Assembly (NCBI GenBank): GCA_003864535.1 | Contig: BHEQ01000077.1 | Span: forward strand, 1-8,256 | Length of the DNA: 8,256 nt | Source of the DNA: Gammaproteobacteria bacterium | GTDB lineage: Bacteria; Pseudomonadota; Gammaproteobacteria; Cardiobacteriales; Wohlfahrtiimonadaceae | Reading direction: 5' to 3' | In this document: piece by piece, positions 1-7,093 of the stretch | Layout: every line of letters begins with the position of its first letter | Numbering within the stretch: position 1 is the first letter of the stretch | Made by a program: the position numbers and the translations under genes | The notes under the pieces: model-generated | The model's input: only the letters and a program-made list of their open reading frames with translations | Told to the model about the DNA's origin: nothing | Databases searched by the model: none

Positions 1-8
1 ATATATAA

Positions 9-824
9 ATGATTTATTTTAAAAGATTAATCCTAAGTGTATGTATTTTACTTTGTCCTTATTTTGCCTTAAGTGCTCAAAAAATTAATGTATTTGCCGC
101 AATTTCACTTAAAGAGGCCTTGGAGGATATTGCGGTAAATTATGAGTTAAAAACATCAAATAAGCTGACTCTAGTCTTAGCCTCTTCATCCAAACTTGCC
201 CGCCAAATAGAGCAAGATGCGCCTGCGGATATCTTTATTTGTGCAAATACAAATTGGATGAATTATCTTAATGATAAGAATCTGATTGATAAAGATAGTG
301 AGCTAATTCTTTTAAATAATAGCTTGGTCTTAATTGCGCCATTAGATCCAAATATAATAAATACAGATATACCCAATGAAGATAAAAATAACGTTAATCA
401 TCAATTAATTAATCTAGAAAATAACTGGGGAGATATGCCTAAATGGAATGCTTTACTCAATGGCGGACGCTTAGCTGTGGGCGATCCCAATTATGTTCCT
501 GCGGGCATGTATGCAAAAACTACGTTGCAAGCTTTAAATATCTGGCAAGATTTAAAAAGCACGCTAGCACCTGCGAGTAATGTTAGAGCTGCATTAATGC
601 TCGTTGAAAGTGGTGAAGCTGCTTTAGGAATAGTTTATGGATCAGACATTATCGCATCTAAAAAAATTAAAGTTATAGGGCTTTTTGATCAAAAATTATA
701 TGGTGCTATTAACTATCCTTTAGCGATCATAACAGGGCATGAAACTCCTGCGGTAAGAGATTTTTATGATTATTTACAAAGTGATGATGCACGCACGATT
801 TTTATAAAATATGGATTTAAGTAA
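9..824 (+). CDS. modA: ModA, periplasmic molybdate-binding protein
   Basis: Solute receptor that captures molybdate (and probably tungstate) in the periplasm and delivers it to ModBC. A Sec signal peptide covers residues 1-23 (basic KR, hydrophobic core, cleavage after LSA). From memory of E. coli ModA, all five oxyanion ligands have counterparts: S33 (in AAISLKEAL), S60 (in ASSSKLARQI), A165 (in VPAG), V192 (in NVRAAL) and Y210 (in IVYGSD). The 27- and 18-residue gaps between the last three match E. coli exactly, so molybdate is preferred over sulfate or phosphate. At 271 residues it is slightly long: residues 113-145 hold an Asn/Asp-rich stretch about 18 residues longer than in E. coli. The start is firm because an in-frame TAA lies directly before the ATG. 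The promoter and ribosome site lie off the left edge. It is the first visible gene of modABC, 26 bp before modB. Confidence 0.95.
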   Translation: MIYFKRLILSVCILLCPYFALSAQKINVFAAISLKEALEDIAVNYELKTSNKLTLVLASSSKLARQIEQDAPADIFICANTNWMNYLNDKNLIDKDSELILLNNSLVLIAPLDPNIINTDIPNEDKNNVNHQLINLENNWGDMPKWNALLNGGRLAVGDPNYVPAGMYAKTTLQALNIWQDLKSTLAPASNVRAALMLVESGEAALGIVYGSDIIASKKIKVIGLFDQKLYGAINYPLAIITGHETPAVRDFYDYLQSDDARTIFIKYGFK

Positions 825-850
825 TGAGTATAAGTAATGGATATAACTAA

Positions 851-1573
851 ATGATCAATGATAGCATTAATTTTTTGGGAATATCATTTTCAGCATTTGA
901 ATGGGCTGCGATTATTTTAAGCCTAAAAGTTGCACTAAATGCGGTGCTTTGGAGCTTGCCTTTTGGGATTTTAACTGCTTGGATTTTAGCGCGTTATTCT
1001 TTTTATGGCAAAACCCTGCTTGATAGTTTAATTCATTTACCGCTAGTATTGCCACCTGTTGTAATTGGCTATATGTTACTAATTAGCATGGGAAAGAAAG
1101 GTATAATCGGGCGTTATTTATATGAATGGTTTGGAGTATCGTTTAGCTTTAGCTGGCAAGGAGCTGCGTTAGCATCAGCAGTAGTGGCATTTCCTCTGCT
1201 AGTACGCGCTATTCGTACATCTTTTGAGGCGGTTGATGTAGGCTTAGAGCAAGCAGCAAGAACATTAGGCGCAAGCCGTATCCGAGTGTTTTTTACGCTA
1301 AGTTTACCGCTAGCTTTTCCTGGGATTTTAGCTGGGATTATTTTAAGTTTTGCCCGTTCTTTAGGGGAGTTTGGGGCGACAATTACCTTTGTTTCTAACA
1401 TTCCAAATCAGACCCAAACAATTCCCTTAGCAATGTATTCCTTAATCGAAACCCCAGGAGCGCAAGATGCCGCATGGCGTTTATGTCTTATTGCGATAGG
1501 TTTATCTTTTATTGCATTATTAGTTTCAGAATGGTTATTGCGCTTGAGTAAAGCGCGTTTAGGACGTGGCTAA
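851..1573 (+). CDS. modB: ModB, molybdate ABC transporter permease
   Basis: Inner-membrane permease that forms the molybdate channel, probably as a homodimer docked on ModC. About five hydrophobic helices can be read: near residues 15-45, 60-82, 103-125, 153-180 and 210-231. The cytoplasmic coupling loop (EAA motif) lies around residues 132-158, with E-x-A-A-R-T-L-G-A-S, then a proline-rich turn and a conserved G-I-L-A-G-x-I-L-S-F-A-R-S-L-G-E-F-G-A-T stretch typical of ModB/CysT-type permeases. Its 240 residues are near the usual length (about 229 in E. coli). A weak GGA lies 9 bases before the start. The modA-modB gap is short and modC begins 4 bases after the stop, so translation is probably coupled. 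Neighbours and sequence agree, leaving little doubt. Confidence 0.95.
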   Translation: MINDSINFLGISFSAFEWAAIILSLKVALNAVLWSLPFGILTAWILARYSFYGKTLLDSLIHLPLVLPPVVIGYMLLISMGKKGIIGRYLYEWFGVSFSFSWQGAALASAVVAFPLLVRAIRTSFEAVDVGLEQAARTLGASRIRVFFTLSLPLAFPGILAGIILSFARSLGEFGATITFVSNIPNQTQTIPLAMYSLIETPGAQDAAWRLCLIAIGLSFIALLVSEWLLRLSKARLGRG

Positions 1574-1577
1574 TATT

Positions 1578-2258
1578 ATGCTAAAAATAAATATAGAACA
1601 TGAGATTAAAAATGCGCTAACAGCTTTAAATAATAATGGAAATACAAAAACTAGTTTATTTTTGAAAATAGATATCAGCTTAAAAGCCCAAGGTTTAACT
1701 GCAATTTTAGGCGCATCTGGAGCGGGTAAAACTAGCTTAATTAACATCATCAGCGGTCTGATTAAACCTGATAAAGGGCTGATTATCTTTAAAGATCGCG
1801 TTTTATTTGATAGCTCTTTAAAAATAAATATCCCAATTCATAAACGCCATCTTGGGTATGTATTTCAAGATGCGCGTTTATTTCCACATTATCGTGTCCG
1901 GGGTAATCTTAAATATGGCTTGGCAGCTTCAATGGAGCCTAAATTTGATGAAATTGTTAAATTATTAGGCATAGCGCATTTGCTGGCACGCTTTCCATAT
2001 GGTTTATCCGGTGGAGAAAAACAAAGAGTTGCAATAGGACGTGCTTTATTAAGTGCGCCACAATTATTATTAATGGACGAGCCTATGTCATCCTTAGATA
2101 ATGCTAGGAAGCAAGAGTTATTACCCTATTTAAAGCTTCTAACTCAGGAAATTAAAATACCTATTTTATATGTCACTCATAATCTTCAAGAAATTAAAAA
2201 TATGGCGCAAAACATAATAACTTTAGATCAAGGCTGTGTGCGTGAAGATTCAAATTAA
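1578..2258 (+). CDS. modC: ModC, molybdate transporter ATPase, short form
   Basis: ATPase subunit that powers molybdate import through ModB. Nucleotide-binding motifs are intact, numbered from the ATG used here: Walker A G45-A-S-G-A-G-K-T-S, Q-loop in GYVFQDARLFPH, signature LSGGE at 143-147, Walker B ending at D167-E168, D-loop SSLD and switch H201. At 226 residues it consists of the ABC domain only. Typical ModC, about 350 residues in E. coli, carries a C-terminal Mop/TOBE domain that binds oxyanion; this one stops about 25 residues after the H-loop. No remnant of the missing domain was seen in the next 72 bases. Start choice: a GTG at 1566 would overlap modB by 8 bases but lies only 1 base after AGGA; the ATG at 1578 is 13 bases after AGGA and 8 after GTGG, so I prefer it with modest confidence. 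Residues 1-30 are Asn/Lys-rich and poorly conserved. Confidence 0.93.
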   Translation: MLKINIEHEIKNALTALNNNGNTKTSLFLKIDISLKAQGLTAILGASGAGKTSLINIISGLIKPDKGLIIFKDRVLFDSSLKINIPIHKRHLGYVFQDARLFPHYRVRGNLKYGLAASMEPKFDEIVKLLGIAHLLARFPYGLSGGEKQRVAIGRALLSAPQLLLMDEPMSSLDNARKQELLPYLKLLTQEIKIPILYVTHNLQEIKNMAQNIITLDQGCVREDSN

Positions 2259-2299
2259 AAATATGAAAAAAAACCTCATTTATGCTAGCGTTACGTCTT

Positions 2300-2325
2300 T
2301 GATTTAATACTTTTTAACTTAAGGA
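2300..2325 (+). promoter_or_regulatory. Possible extended -10 promoter and strong RBS for hisB-serC
   Basis: TGATTTAAT at 2300-2308 reads as an extended -10 element (TG, one base, then TTTAAT, 5 of 6 to consensus). No good -35 lies 16-18 bases upstream. Transcription would start near 2315. AAGGA at 2321-2325, 5 bases before the hisB ATG, is a clear ribosome-binding site. The 72-bp gap after modC shows no hairpin terminator, so read-through from modABC remains possible. Confidence 0.35.
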
Positions 2326-2330
2326 TTATT

Positions 2331-2918
2331 ATGCGTACCGCAACTGTTTCTCGCCACACAAATGAAACTAAAATTGATGTCTCGTTAACACTTAATTCAC
2401 TCATGAAAAGCAACTTAAATTCAGGAGTATCTTTTTTAGATCACATGCTTGACCAAATAGCAAGACACGGACGGATGCAGCTTGATATTGTCTGTAAAGG
2501 CGATACCCATATTGATGATCACCATTCTGTGGAAGATGTAGGGATTGCGCTTGGTTGTGCACTAAAACAAGCCTTGGGTGATAAAAAAGGTTGCGTGCGT
2601 TATGGGGCGAACTATGCGCCACTTGATGAGGCTTTAAGCCGCGTTGTGATAGATTTATCTGGACGCCCTGGTTTATATTTTAACGCAAGCTTTCCTAAAC
2701 AAAAAATCGGCACTTTTGATGTTGAATTAGTCCAAGAATTCTTTCAAGGCTTAGTTAATCACGCGATGATCACCGTGCATATTGATGTTTTAAAAGGAAT
2801 TAATACCCACCATATGGTTGAGAGTATTTTTAAAGCATTTGCACGTGCTCTCTATGCTGCAAGTACGCTTGATGAGCAGATCATCAATCAAATTCCATCA
2901 ACAAAAGGAGCATTATAA
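2331..2918 (+). CDS. hisB: HisB, imidazoleglycerol-phosphate dehydratase (monofunctional)
   Basis: Cytoplasmic enzyme of histidine biosynthesis that dehydrates imidazoleglycerol phosphate to imidazole-acetol phosphate. At 195 residues it is the dehydratase alone, without the N-terminal histidinol-phosphatase domain found in enterobacterial HisB. Both family signatures of the di-manganese site are present: H64-H-S-V-E-D (within DTHIDDHHSVED) and H160-H-M-V-E. Other conserved blocks are FLDHMLDQIARHG near the N-terminus and the LSGRPGLYFN and EFFQG stretches in the middle and second half. In many beta/gammaproteobacteria hisB is followed by hisH-hisA-hisF; here the next gene is serC, overlapping by one base (TAATG). 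The histidinol-phosphatase and other his genes must lie elsewhere. Function is secure; the context is unusual. Confidence 0.96.
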   Translation: MRTATVSRHTNETKIDVSLTLNSLMKSNLNSGVSFLDHMLDQIARHGRMQLDIVCKGDTHIDDHHSVEDVGIALGCALKQALGDKKGCVRYGANYAPLDEALSRVVIDLSGRPGLYFNASFPKQKIGTFDVELVQEFFQGLVNHAMITVHIDVLKGINTHHMVESIFKAFARALYAASTLDEQIINQIPSTKGAL

Positions 2919-4015
2919 TGAGCCGTTTATTTAACTTTTGCGCAGGTCCATCAACATTACCTAGGTCTGTTCTAGATCAAGCCCAGCAAGATTTTCTTGA
3001 TTGGAATAATTTAGGTGCGTCCGTGATGGAAATATCCCATCGCTCTAAACCATTTATTGAGATCGCGCAGCAAGCTGAGCAAGATTTGCGTGATTTACTT
3101 AATGTGCCAGATAATTATAAAGTACTGTTTCTGCAAGGTGGAGCTTATGGGCAATTCTCTGGCATTCCCTTAAATCTTTTAGGAACGCATACGCAGATTG
3201 ATCTAATAGAAACCGGCACTTGGTCTGAAAAAGCGGCACAATGCGCTGCAAATTACGCTAAAGTTAATATCCTCGCCACAACTGCGGCACAAAAATACAC
3301 GACTCTACCTGATCTAAGCAATATCCAAGCCTCAAGCGAGAGTGCTTATGTTTTTTATTGCAGTAATGAGACAATTAATGGCGTTGAATTTCAAGATACA
3401 CCTGTAATTTTAAAGTGTGCCAACAATACACAGCCTGATTTAGTGGCGGATATGAGTTCTAACATTCTCTCACGCAAGATTAATGTGGCTGATTATGGCT
3501 TGATATTTGCAGGTGCTCAAAAGAACATCGGCCCTTCAGGCTTAGTTTTAGTAATTGTACGTGAAGATTTATTAGATCGCGCTCATATCCACACTCCAGA
3601 TGTATTTAATTATGCAATGCAAGCTCAAAATGGCTCGATGTTAAATACGCCACCGACTTTTTCTTGGTATATGGTTGGTTTAGTTTTTAAATGGTTAAAA
3701 GCTAATGGCGGTATTGCCGCAATTGAAAAAGTAAATATTCAAAAAGCGAATGCTTTGTATAAAACGATTGATGAAAGTGACTTTTATTCCAATCCTATTG
3801 CAATTGAGGCACGTTCACGCATGAATGTACCGTTTATTTTAAAAGATGAATCTTTAAATGCACGTTTTATAGCTCAGGCAAAAGATGCAGGCTTGATCAA
3901 TCTTGAAGGACATAGAATGGTTGGTGGGATGCGCGCCAGTATCTATAATGCGATGCCACTAGATGGTGTTTTAACTTTATGTGAATTTATGCGCCATTTT
4001 GAAAAAACGTCTTAA
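2918..4015 (+). CDS. serC: SerC, phosphoserine aminotransferase
   Basis: PLP-dependent class V aminotransferase that converts 3-phosphohydroxypyruvate and glutamate to O-phosphoserine. In organisms with the DXP-independent B6 route from erythrose 4-phosphate it also serves pyridoxal synthesis (PdxF role). The N-terminus FNFCAGPSTLP, the substrate-site EISHRSKPF, the FLQGGAYGQF block and the PLP-lysine motif AGAQKNIGPSG (Schiff-base lysine K202, near K198 of E. coli) are all intact. The C-terminus carries the conserved GHRMVGGMRASIYNAM. Length (365 residues) is normal. AAGGAG lies 7 bases before the ATG, and the start overlaps the hisB stop by one base, so the pair is surely one transcript with coupled translation. 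Isolated pairing with hisB rather than pheA/hisC/aroA is the odd point. The 198 bp after it show no clear Rho-independent terminator. Confidence 0.96.
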   Translation: MSRLFNFCAGPSTLPRSVLDQAQQDFLDWNNLGASVMEISHRSKPFIEIAQQAEQDLRDLLNVPDNYKVLFLQGGAYGQFSGIPLNLLGTHTQIDLIETGTWSEKAAQCAANYAKVNILATTAAQKYTTLPDLSNIQASSESAYVFYCSNETINGVEFQDTPVILKCANNTQPDLVADMSSNILSRKINVADYGLIFAGAQKNIGPSGLVLVIVREDLLDRAHIHTPDVFNYAMQAQNGSMLNTPPTFSWYMVGLVFKWLKANGGIAAIEKVNIQKANALYKTIDESDFYSNPIAIEARSRMNVPFILKDESLNARFIAQAKDAGLINLEGHRMVGGMRASIYNAMPLDGVLTLCEFMRHFEKTS

Positions 4016-4066
4016 AAAAACAGCTTGAAAATAAATTATCTTAACCAGTAATATATATTTCTTAAA

Positions 4067-4075
4067 TGTTATAAT
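4067..4075 (+). promoter_or_regulatory. Extended -10 promoter upstream of prc
   Basis: TGTTATAAT is a perfect extended -10 element (TG, one base, consensus TATAAT). No good -35 lies at the proper distance, as is common for extended -10 promoters. A start near 4082 would give a leader of about 130 nt before prc. A second, weaker candidate just upstream is TTGAAA at 4025-4030, 18 bases, then TAATAT at 4049-4054. This supports prc and the gene after it being a transcription unit separate from hisB-serC. Confidence 0.5.
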
Positions 4076-4124
4076 TTAGGGCTTCTTATAGTCTTTTTTC
4101 ATTATTCTTATATTACTAATTATA

Positions 4125-4157
4125 ATTATTATGATGATTATTATGATTATTATTATT
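4125..4157 (+). repeat. ATT/ATG triplet run in the prc leader
   Basis: Eleven uninterrupted triplets, each ATT or ATG, lie in the putative prc leader and are followed by more T/A-rich sequence. A perfect 10-bp palindrome, AATTATAATT, ends inside the run (4118-4127). The tract would make the leader poorly structured and the DNA flexible. Chance in AT-rich intergenic DNA is a fair alternative. A tiny reading frame (ATG at 4131, 11 codons) runs through it but has no ribosome site. Confidence 0.5.
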
Positions 4158-4213
4158 TTATTTTAAAATGCATTTAGGCAATTAAATACTAGTGCTAATT
4201 ATTAAGGATTTTT

Positions 4214-6310
4214 ATGTCTTTCACTCTAAACAAACTCTTCAGAAAATCGCTCCTTAGCGCTATATTTGCGAGCAGTTTCTTATTCGCCTGCGCACAAACA
4301 TTAGTTAAACCTGATCAACATTTATCAGAAATAGCCCACTCTATTTCAACTTTAATGACAAAATATCATTATGAAGATCAGAAAATTGATCAGGCTAAAG
4401 CAGAACAAGTATTCGATAATTATATAAAATCTATCGACCCTCAAAAGATTTACTTTCTAGAATCTGATATTCAAGAGTTTAGTAAGCTTAAGCCTAATTT
4501 ACAAAAAAATCTTAAAGAAGGAAATCTATCTATAGGTTTTATTATTTATAATAGATTACAAGAGCGTATAGAAAATCAAAATAAATCAGCATTATTATTT
4601 ATAGAAAGCCCATTTGATTTCACACTTAAAGAAACTATTAATTTAGATCGTGAAAAAGCTGAATTTGCTAAGAATCAAGCCCAACTAGATCAAATCTGGA
4701 TTAAGCGGGTTAAATTTGATATTTTAAATCTAATGCTTAATGATAAAACCTTTGATGAGGCTAAGCAAACCCTTAAAAAACGCTACGAAATCAGAATTAA
4801 GCGTTTAAGACAAGTTGAATCTCGTGATATTGCACAATTATATATAAATGCATTAATGACAAGCTTTGACTCACATTCTAGTTATTTCTCACCTAAAGCA
4901 TCTGATAACTTTAATATTTCTATGAGTTTAAAGTTAAATGGAATCGGAACTGTCCTAAAACAAGATGAAGATACGGTTAAAATCGTTGATGTAGTTGCGG
5001 GCGGACCTGCTGATTTATCAGGACAAATTCAGGTGGCTGATGAAATAGTCGGCGTAGCTCAAGGAGATACGGGTGAATGGCTGGATATTTATGGAATGCG
5101 CCTTGATGATGTTGTTGATAAAATTCGCGGCGAACGCGGATCTATCGTGCGCTTACAATTAATTTCTGCGAAAAATAAGGGCGCGGTCAAAGAAGTTAAA
5201 ATTATCAGAGATACAATTGATTTAAATAAGCAAGCAGCACAAAGTAGTATCAAAAATATAACCTCTCATGGGCGCACCAACAAAATAGGAGTGATTACTT
5301 TACCTACTTTTTATAGCGATATTGAAGGTAAACGCGCAGGCGCAAGCAGTGCCCGAAGCACAACTAAAGATGTTCAAGCTCTTGTTGAAGATATGAAAAA
5401 AGAGAATATTGATGGTCTCGTGATTGATTTAAGAGGCAATGGCGGCGGTTCTTTGGAGGAGGTAATTAGCCTGTCTGGATTATTCTTAAAAGGCGGAACT
5501 ATAGTCCAAACTAAATCGCGTGACGGGCGTATTGCGGAGGAGCACACTAATAAAGGAATGATTTATGCAGGACCTATGATAGTGATGGTTGACCGTCTTA
5601 GTGCTTCTGCATCTGAAATTTTCGCAGGAGCGATGCAAGATTATGGACGCGCCTTAATTGTGGGAACAACAACCTATGGCAAAGGAACTGTCCAAACAGT
5701 AGTACCTTTAGATAGATTTATTAAAAGCAGCATTAGTGAAGGCGCAGGACAAGCTAAATTAACTATTGCTAAGTTTTATCGCGCCAACGGCTCAAGCACA
5801 CAACACAAAGGAGTTGAGCCTGATTTAGCTTTTCCATCTCCAATTGATCCTAAAATAATCGGCGAGAGTGCGCAAGACTTTGCCTTAGCTTGGGATGAGA
5901 TTCGCAAAGCTAAAGATTATAAAAAAGATACAAGCCTCGGTAATCTCTTACCAAAATTGGTTGCAGCACACCAATTGCGCTTAAAGACAGAAAAAGAGTT
6001 ATTAATCTATCAACAACAAGTTGCAATCTCTTTAGATGCATGGAAAGAAAAAGAATATTCTTTAAACTTAAAGGAACGTAAATTAGATCAAAAAAACAAA
6101 GAGGAACTTAATATGAAACTGCTCAATGAGCTGCGTGTCTTAGCAAGTTTACCTGTTTTAACTCTTGAGCAAATTAAGAAAAATGATGACTATATAACTG
6201 ATGAAGAAGAACGCAAAAACAAGATTGATCCAGTCTTAAACGAAGGGATTAATATTCTAATTGATGAGATTCATTTAATCTTAGCATCAACTCCTAATAA
6301 GGCTACATAA
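4214..6310 (+). CDS. prc: Prc/Tsp, periplasmic tail-specific protease (S41)
   Basis: Periplasmic serine protease that recognises nonpolar C-terminal tails. In E. coli it trims PBP3 (FtsI) and, with NlpI, degrades the hydrolase MepS. Order of parts: signal peptide (residues 1-27, cleavage after ACA likely; LFAC26 makes a lipoprotein a weaker alternative), helical N-terminal domain to about 225, PDZ domain about 235-335, then the S41 catalytic core. The core has R407-G-N-G-G-G and the Ser-Lys dyad S465 (in SASASEIFAG) and K490 (in TYGKGTVQ), spaced 25 residues apart as in E. coli S430/K455. A charged, coiled-coil-prone C-terminal domain (about 560-690) is typical of the long Prc subfamily. Length (698 residues) is usual for that subfamily. 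AAGGA lies 5 bases before the ATG. The next gene starts 2 bases after the stop. Confident of family; substrates here are inferred. Confidence 0.95.
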   Translation: MSFTLNKLFRKSLLSAIFASSFLFACAQTLVKPDQHLSEIAHSISTLMTKYHYEDQKIDQAKAEQVFDNYIKSIDPQKIYFLESDIQEFSKLKPNLQKNLKEGNLSIGFIIYNRLQERIENQNKSALLFIESPFDFTLKETINLDREKAEFAKNQAQLDQIWIKRVKFDILNLMLNDKTFDEAKQTLKKRYEIRIKRLRQVESRDIAQLYINALMTSFDSHSSYFSPKASDNFNISMSLKLNGIGTVLKQDEDTVKIVDVVAGGPADLSGQIQVADEIVGVAQGDTGEWLDIYGMRLDDVVDKIRGERGSIVRLQLISAKNKGAVKEVKIIRDTIDLNKQAAQSSIKNITSHGRTNKIGVITLPTFYSDIEGKRAGASSARSTTKDVQALVEDMKKENIDGLVIDLRGNGGGSLEEVISLSGLFLKGGTIVQTKSRDGRIAEEHTNKGMIYAGPMIVMVDRLSASASEIFAGAMQDYGRALIVGTTTYGKGTVQTVVPLDRFIKSSISEGAGQAKLTIAKFYRANGSSTQHKGVEPDLAFPSPIDPKIIGESAQDFALAWDEIRKAKDYKKDTSLGNLLPKLVAAHQLRLKTEKELLIYQQQVAISLDAWKEKEYSLNLKERKLDQKNKEELNMKLLNELRVLASLPVLTLEQIKKNDDYITDEEERKNKIDPVLNEGINILIDEIHLILASTPNKAT

Positions 6311-6312
6311 GC

Positions 6313-6900
6313 ATGAGAATTAATTCTAAAAAAAATAATACTTTAAATTTTAAATCTATACTTGCGGCTATTTTAGCGGTTATGATCTTAAGTACATATT
6401 CAGCTCAAGCTCAATCAATGCAGGATATTATTAATGGTCTAACTAACCCAAAAATGTTGGATTTAAATATAGATAATATAGAAAAAACTAGCACGCCTTG
6501 GGGGACATTTAAGCGTGGCAAAAAAGATGAAGATGGTGCGTTAAAATTTACGGCAATAAAAAATAATCAACTCGCCTCTATGATGTTTTTTCAAGATGCT
6601 AAAAAATGGCTCTTGGTTGATTTAACTGTACTTTTGTTTGAAGGTGATAAAGCTTGTGCGGCAAATTATAAAAAACTTGCTGCAGTTGCGCAAAAAAAAT
6701 TAGGCAAACCCAATGCTATAGAGAAAAATAATCAACAAGAATCAGGTGCTTTTTGGCAATTAAAAGACCATAAAGAATGGGGAATTTGGGTCGCAACCGT
6801 CACGGGTCTTAATCCTAAAAACAATCAAGAAGAATGCGCCGTTAAAGCAACTTTAGCTTTTGGAGCTGATGAGTATTTATCTGAAGATAGTGGTTTTTAA
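6313..6900 (+). CDS. Uncharacterised exported protein co-transcribed with prc
   Basis: I do not recognise this 195-residue protein. Residues 1-33 form a clear Sec signal peptide: a basic, Asn/Lys-rich n-region, a hydrophobic core from I16 to L26, and AQA at 31-33 before Q34. There is no lipobox cysteine, so a soluble periplasmic protein of about 162 residues is expected. The mature part has only two cysteines, C115 and C175, in KACAANY and EECAVKA, which could form a disulfide. It is rich in Lys/Asn and has several Trp in strand-like stretches (TPWGTFKRG, FWQLKD, EWGIWVATVTG), suggesting a small alpha/beta fold. AAGG inside the end of prc, 10 bases before the ATG, and a 2-base gap point to translational coupling with prc. 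It shows no TPR repeats and so is not an NlpI-like adaptor. Real gene: high confidence. Role: unknown. Confidence 0.85.
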   Translation: MRINSKKNNTLNFKSILAAILAVMILSTYSAQAQSMQDIINGLTNPKMLDLNIDNIEKTSTPWGTFKRGKKDEDGALKFTAIKNNQLASMMFFQDAKKWLLVDLTVLLFEGDKACAANYKKLAAVAQKKLGKPNAIEKNNQQESGAFWQLKDHKEWGIWVATVTGLNPKNNQEECAVKATLAFGADEYLSEDSGF

Positions 6901-6948
6901 CTATACCTTTAGTTATATTTAAGGTTAAATCAATTAGTTAAAAAAGAA

Positions 6949-6980
6949 CCCCCTCCCAACCACCCCTTTACAAGGGGAGG
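6949..6980. repeat. REP-like palindrome 1 (C-rich/G-rich hairpin)
   Basis: A run of C-rich sequence is followed by its G-rich complement. CCCCTT (6963-6968) pairs perfectly with AAGGGG (6972-6977) around a 3-base loop. An outer CCTCC (6952-6956) can alternatively pair with GGAGG (6976-6980). No T-run follows, so it is not a classical Rho-independent terminator. The style matches the C-run/G-run palindromes (REP-like elements) scattered between genes in many proteobacteria. It starts 48 bp after the stop of the exported-protein gene. Confidence 0.65.
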
Positions 6981-6985
6981 AGCTG

Positions 6986-7061
6986 TAAAAGTCACCCTTT
7001 TAAAGTGGATTTATGCGGAACTCTAAAAGTCCCCCTGCGAATGGGGATTTATGAGGGAATC
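6986..7061. repeat. Two diverged 38-bp units in exact tandem
   Basis: Unit A (6986-7023) and unit B (7024-7061) abut without a gap. Aligned base for base they match at 29 of 38 positions. Both begin TAAAAGTC and share GGATTTATG in the second half. Unit B can fold through TCCCC (7030-7034) and GGGGA (7043-7047); in unit A the corresponding stem has decayed. The mismatches concentrate in the middle (loop and inner stem), while the flanks are kept. They are probably copies of a mobile or duplicated REP-like element that have since drifted. Confidence 0.7.
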
Positions 7062-7093
7062 CTTAACTTAATTGCATTGACCCCTTGCCCGAG

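Noticed and set aside
1114..1401. Open frame on the - strand inside modB
   Set aside because: It lies wholly within a well-supported permease gene, and its translation is Lys/Ala/Pro-rich with no recognisable motif.
1559..1750. Open frame on the - strand across the modB-modC junction
   Set aside because: It is antisense to the ModC start and Walker A region. Its hydrophobic look reflects the complement of Lys/Asn codons.
2401..2622. Open frame on the - strand inside hisB
   Set aside because: It is fully antisense to conserved HisB motifs, with no ribosome site or family resemblance.
4131..4166. Tiny frame (ATG-ATG-ATT...) in the prc leader as a leader peptide
   Set aside because: It is only 11 codons of Met/Ile/Leu/Phe, made by the triplet run, and no ribosome-binding site precedes it.
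4214..4294. Prc as a lipoprotein (LFAC lipobox at residues 23-26)
   Set aside because: Phe at -2 is atypical for a lipobox, and an ACA signal-peptidase I site lies right after it, so ordinary cleavage is more likely, though not excluded.
6328..6699. Two runs of eight A (6328-6335 and 6692-6699) in the exported-protein gene as phase-variation tracts
   Set aside because: Both fit Lys/Asn codons in an AT-rich gene, eight A is short for slippage switching, and the frame is intact.
6905..6925. Terminator after the exported-protein gene (ACCTT...AAGGT)
   Set aside because: The stem is only 5 bp, A/T-rich, with an 11-base loop and no following T-run.
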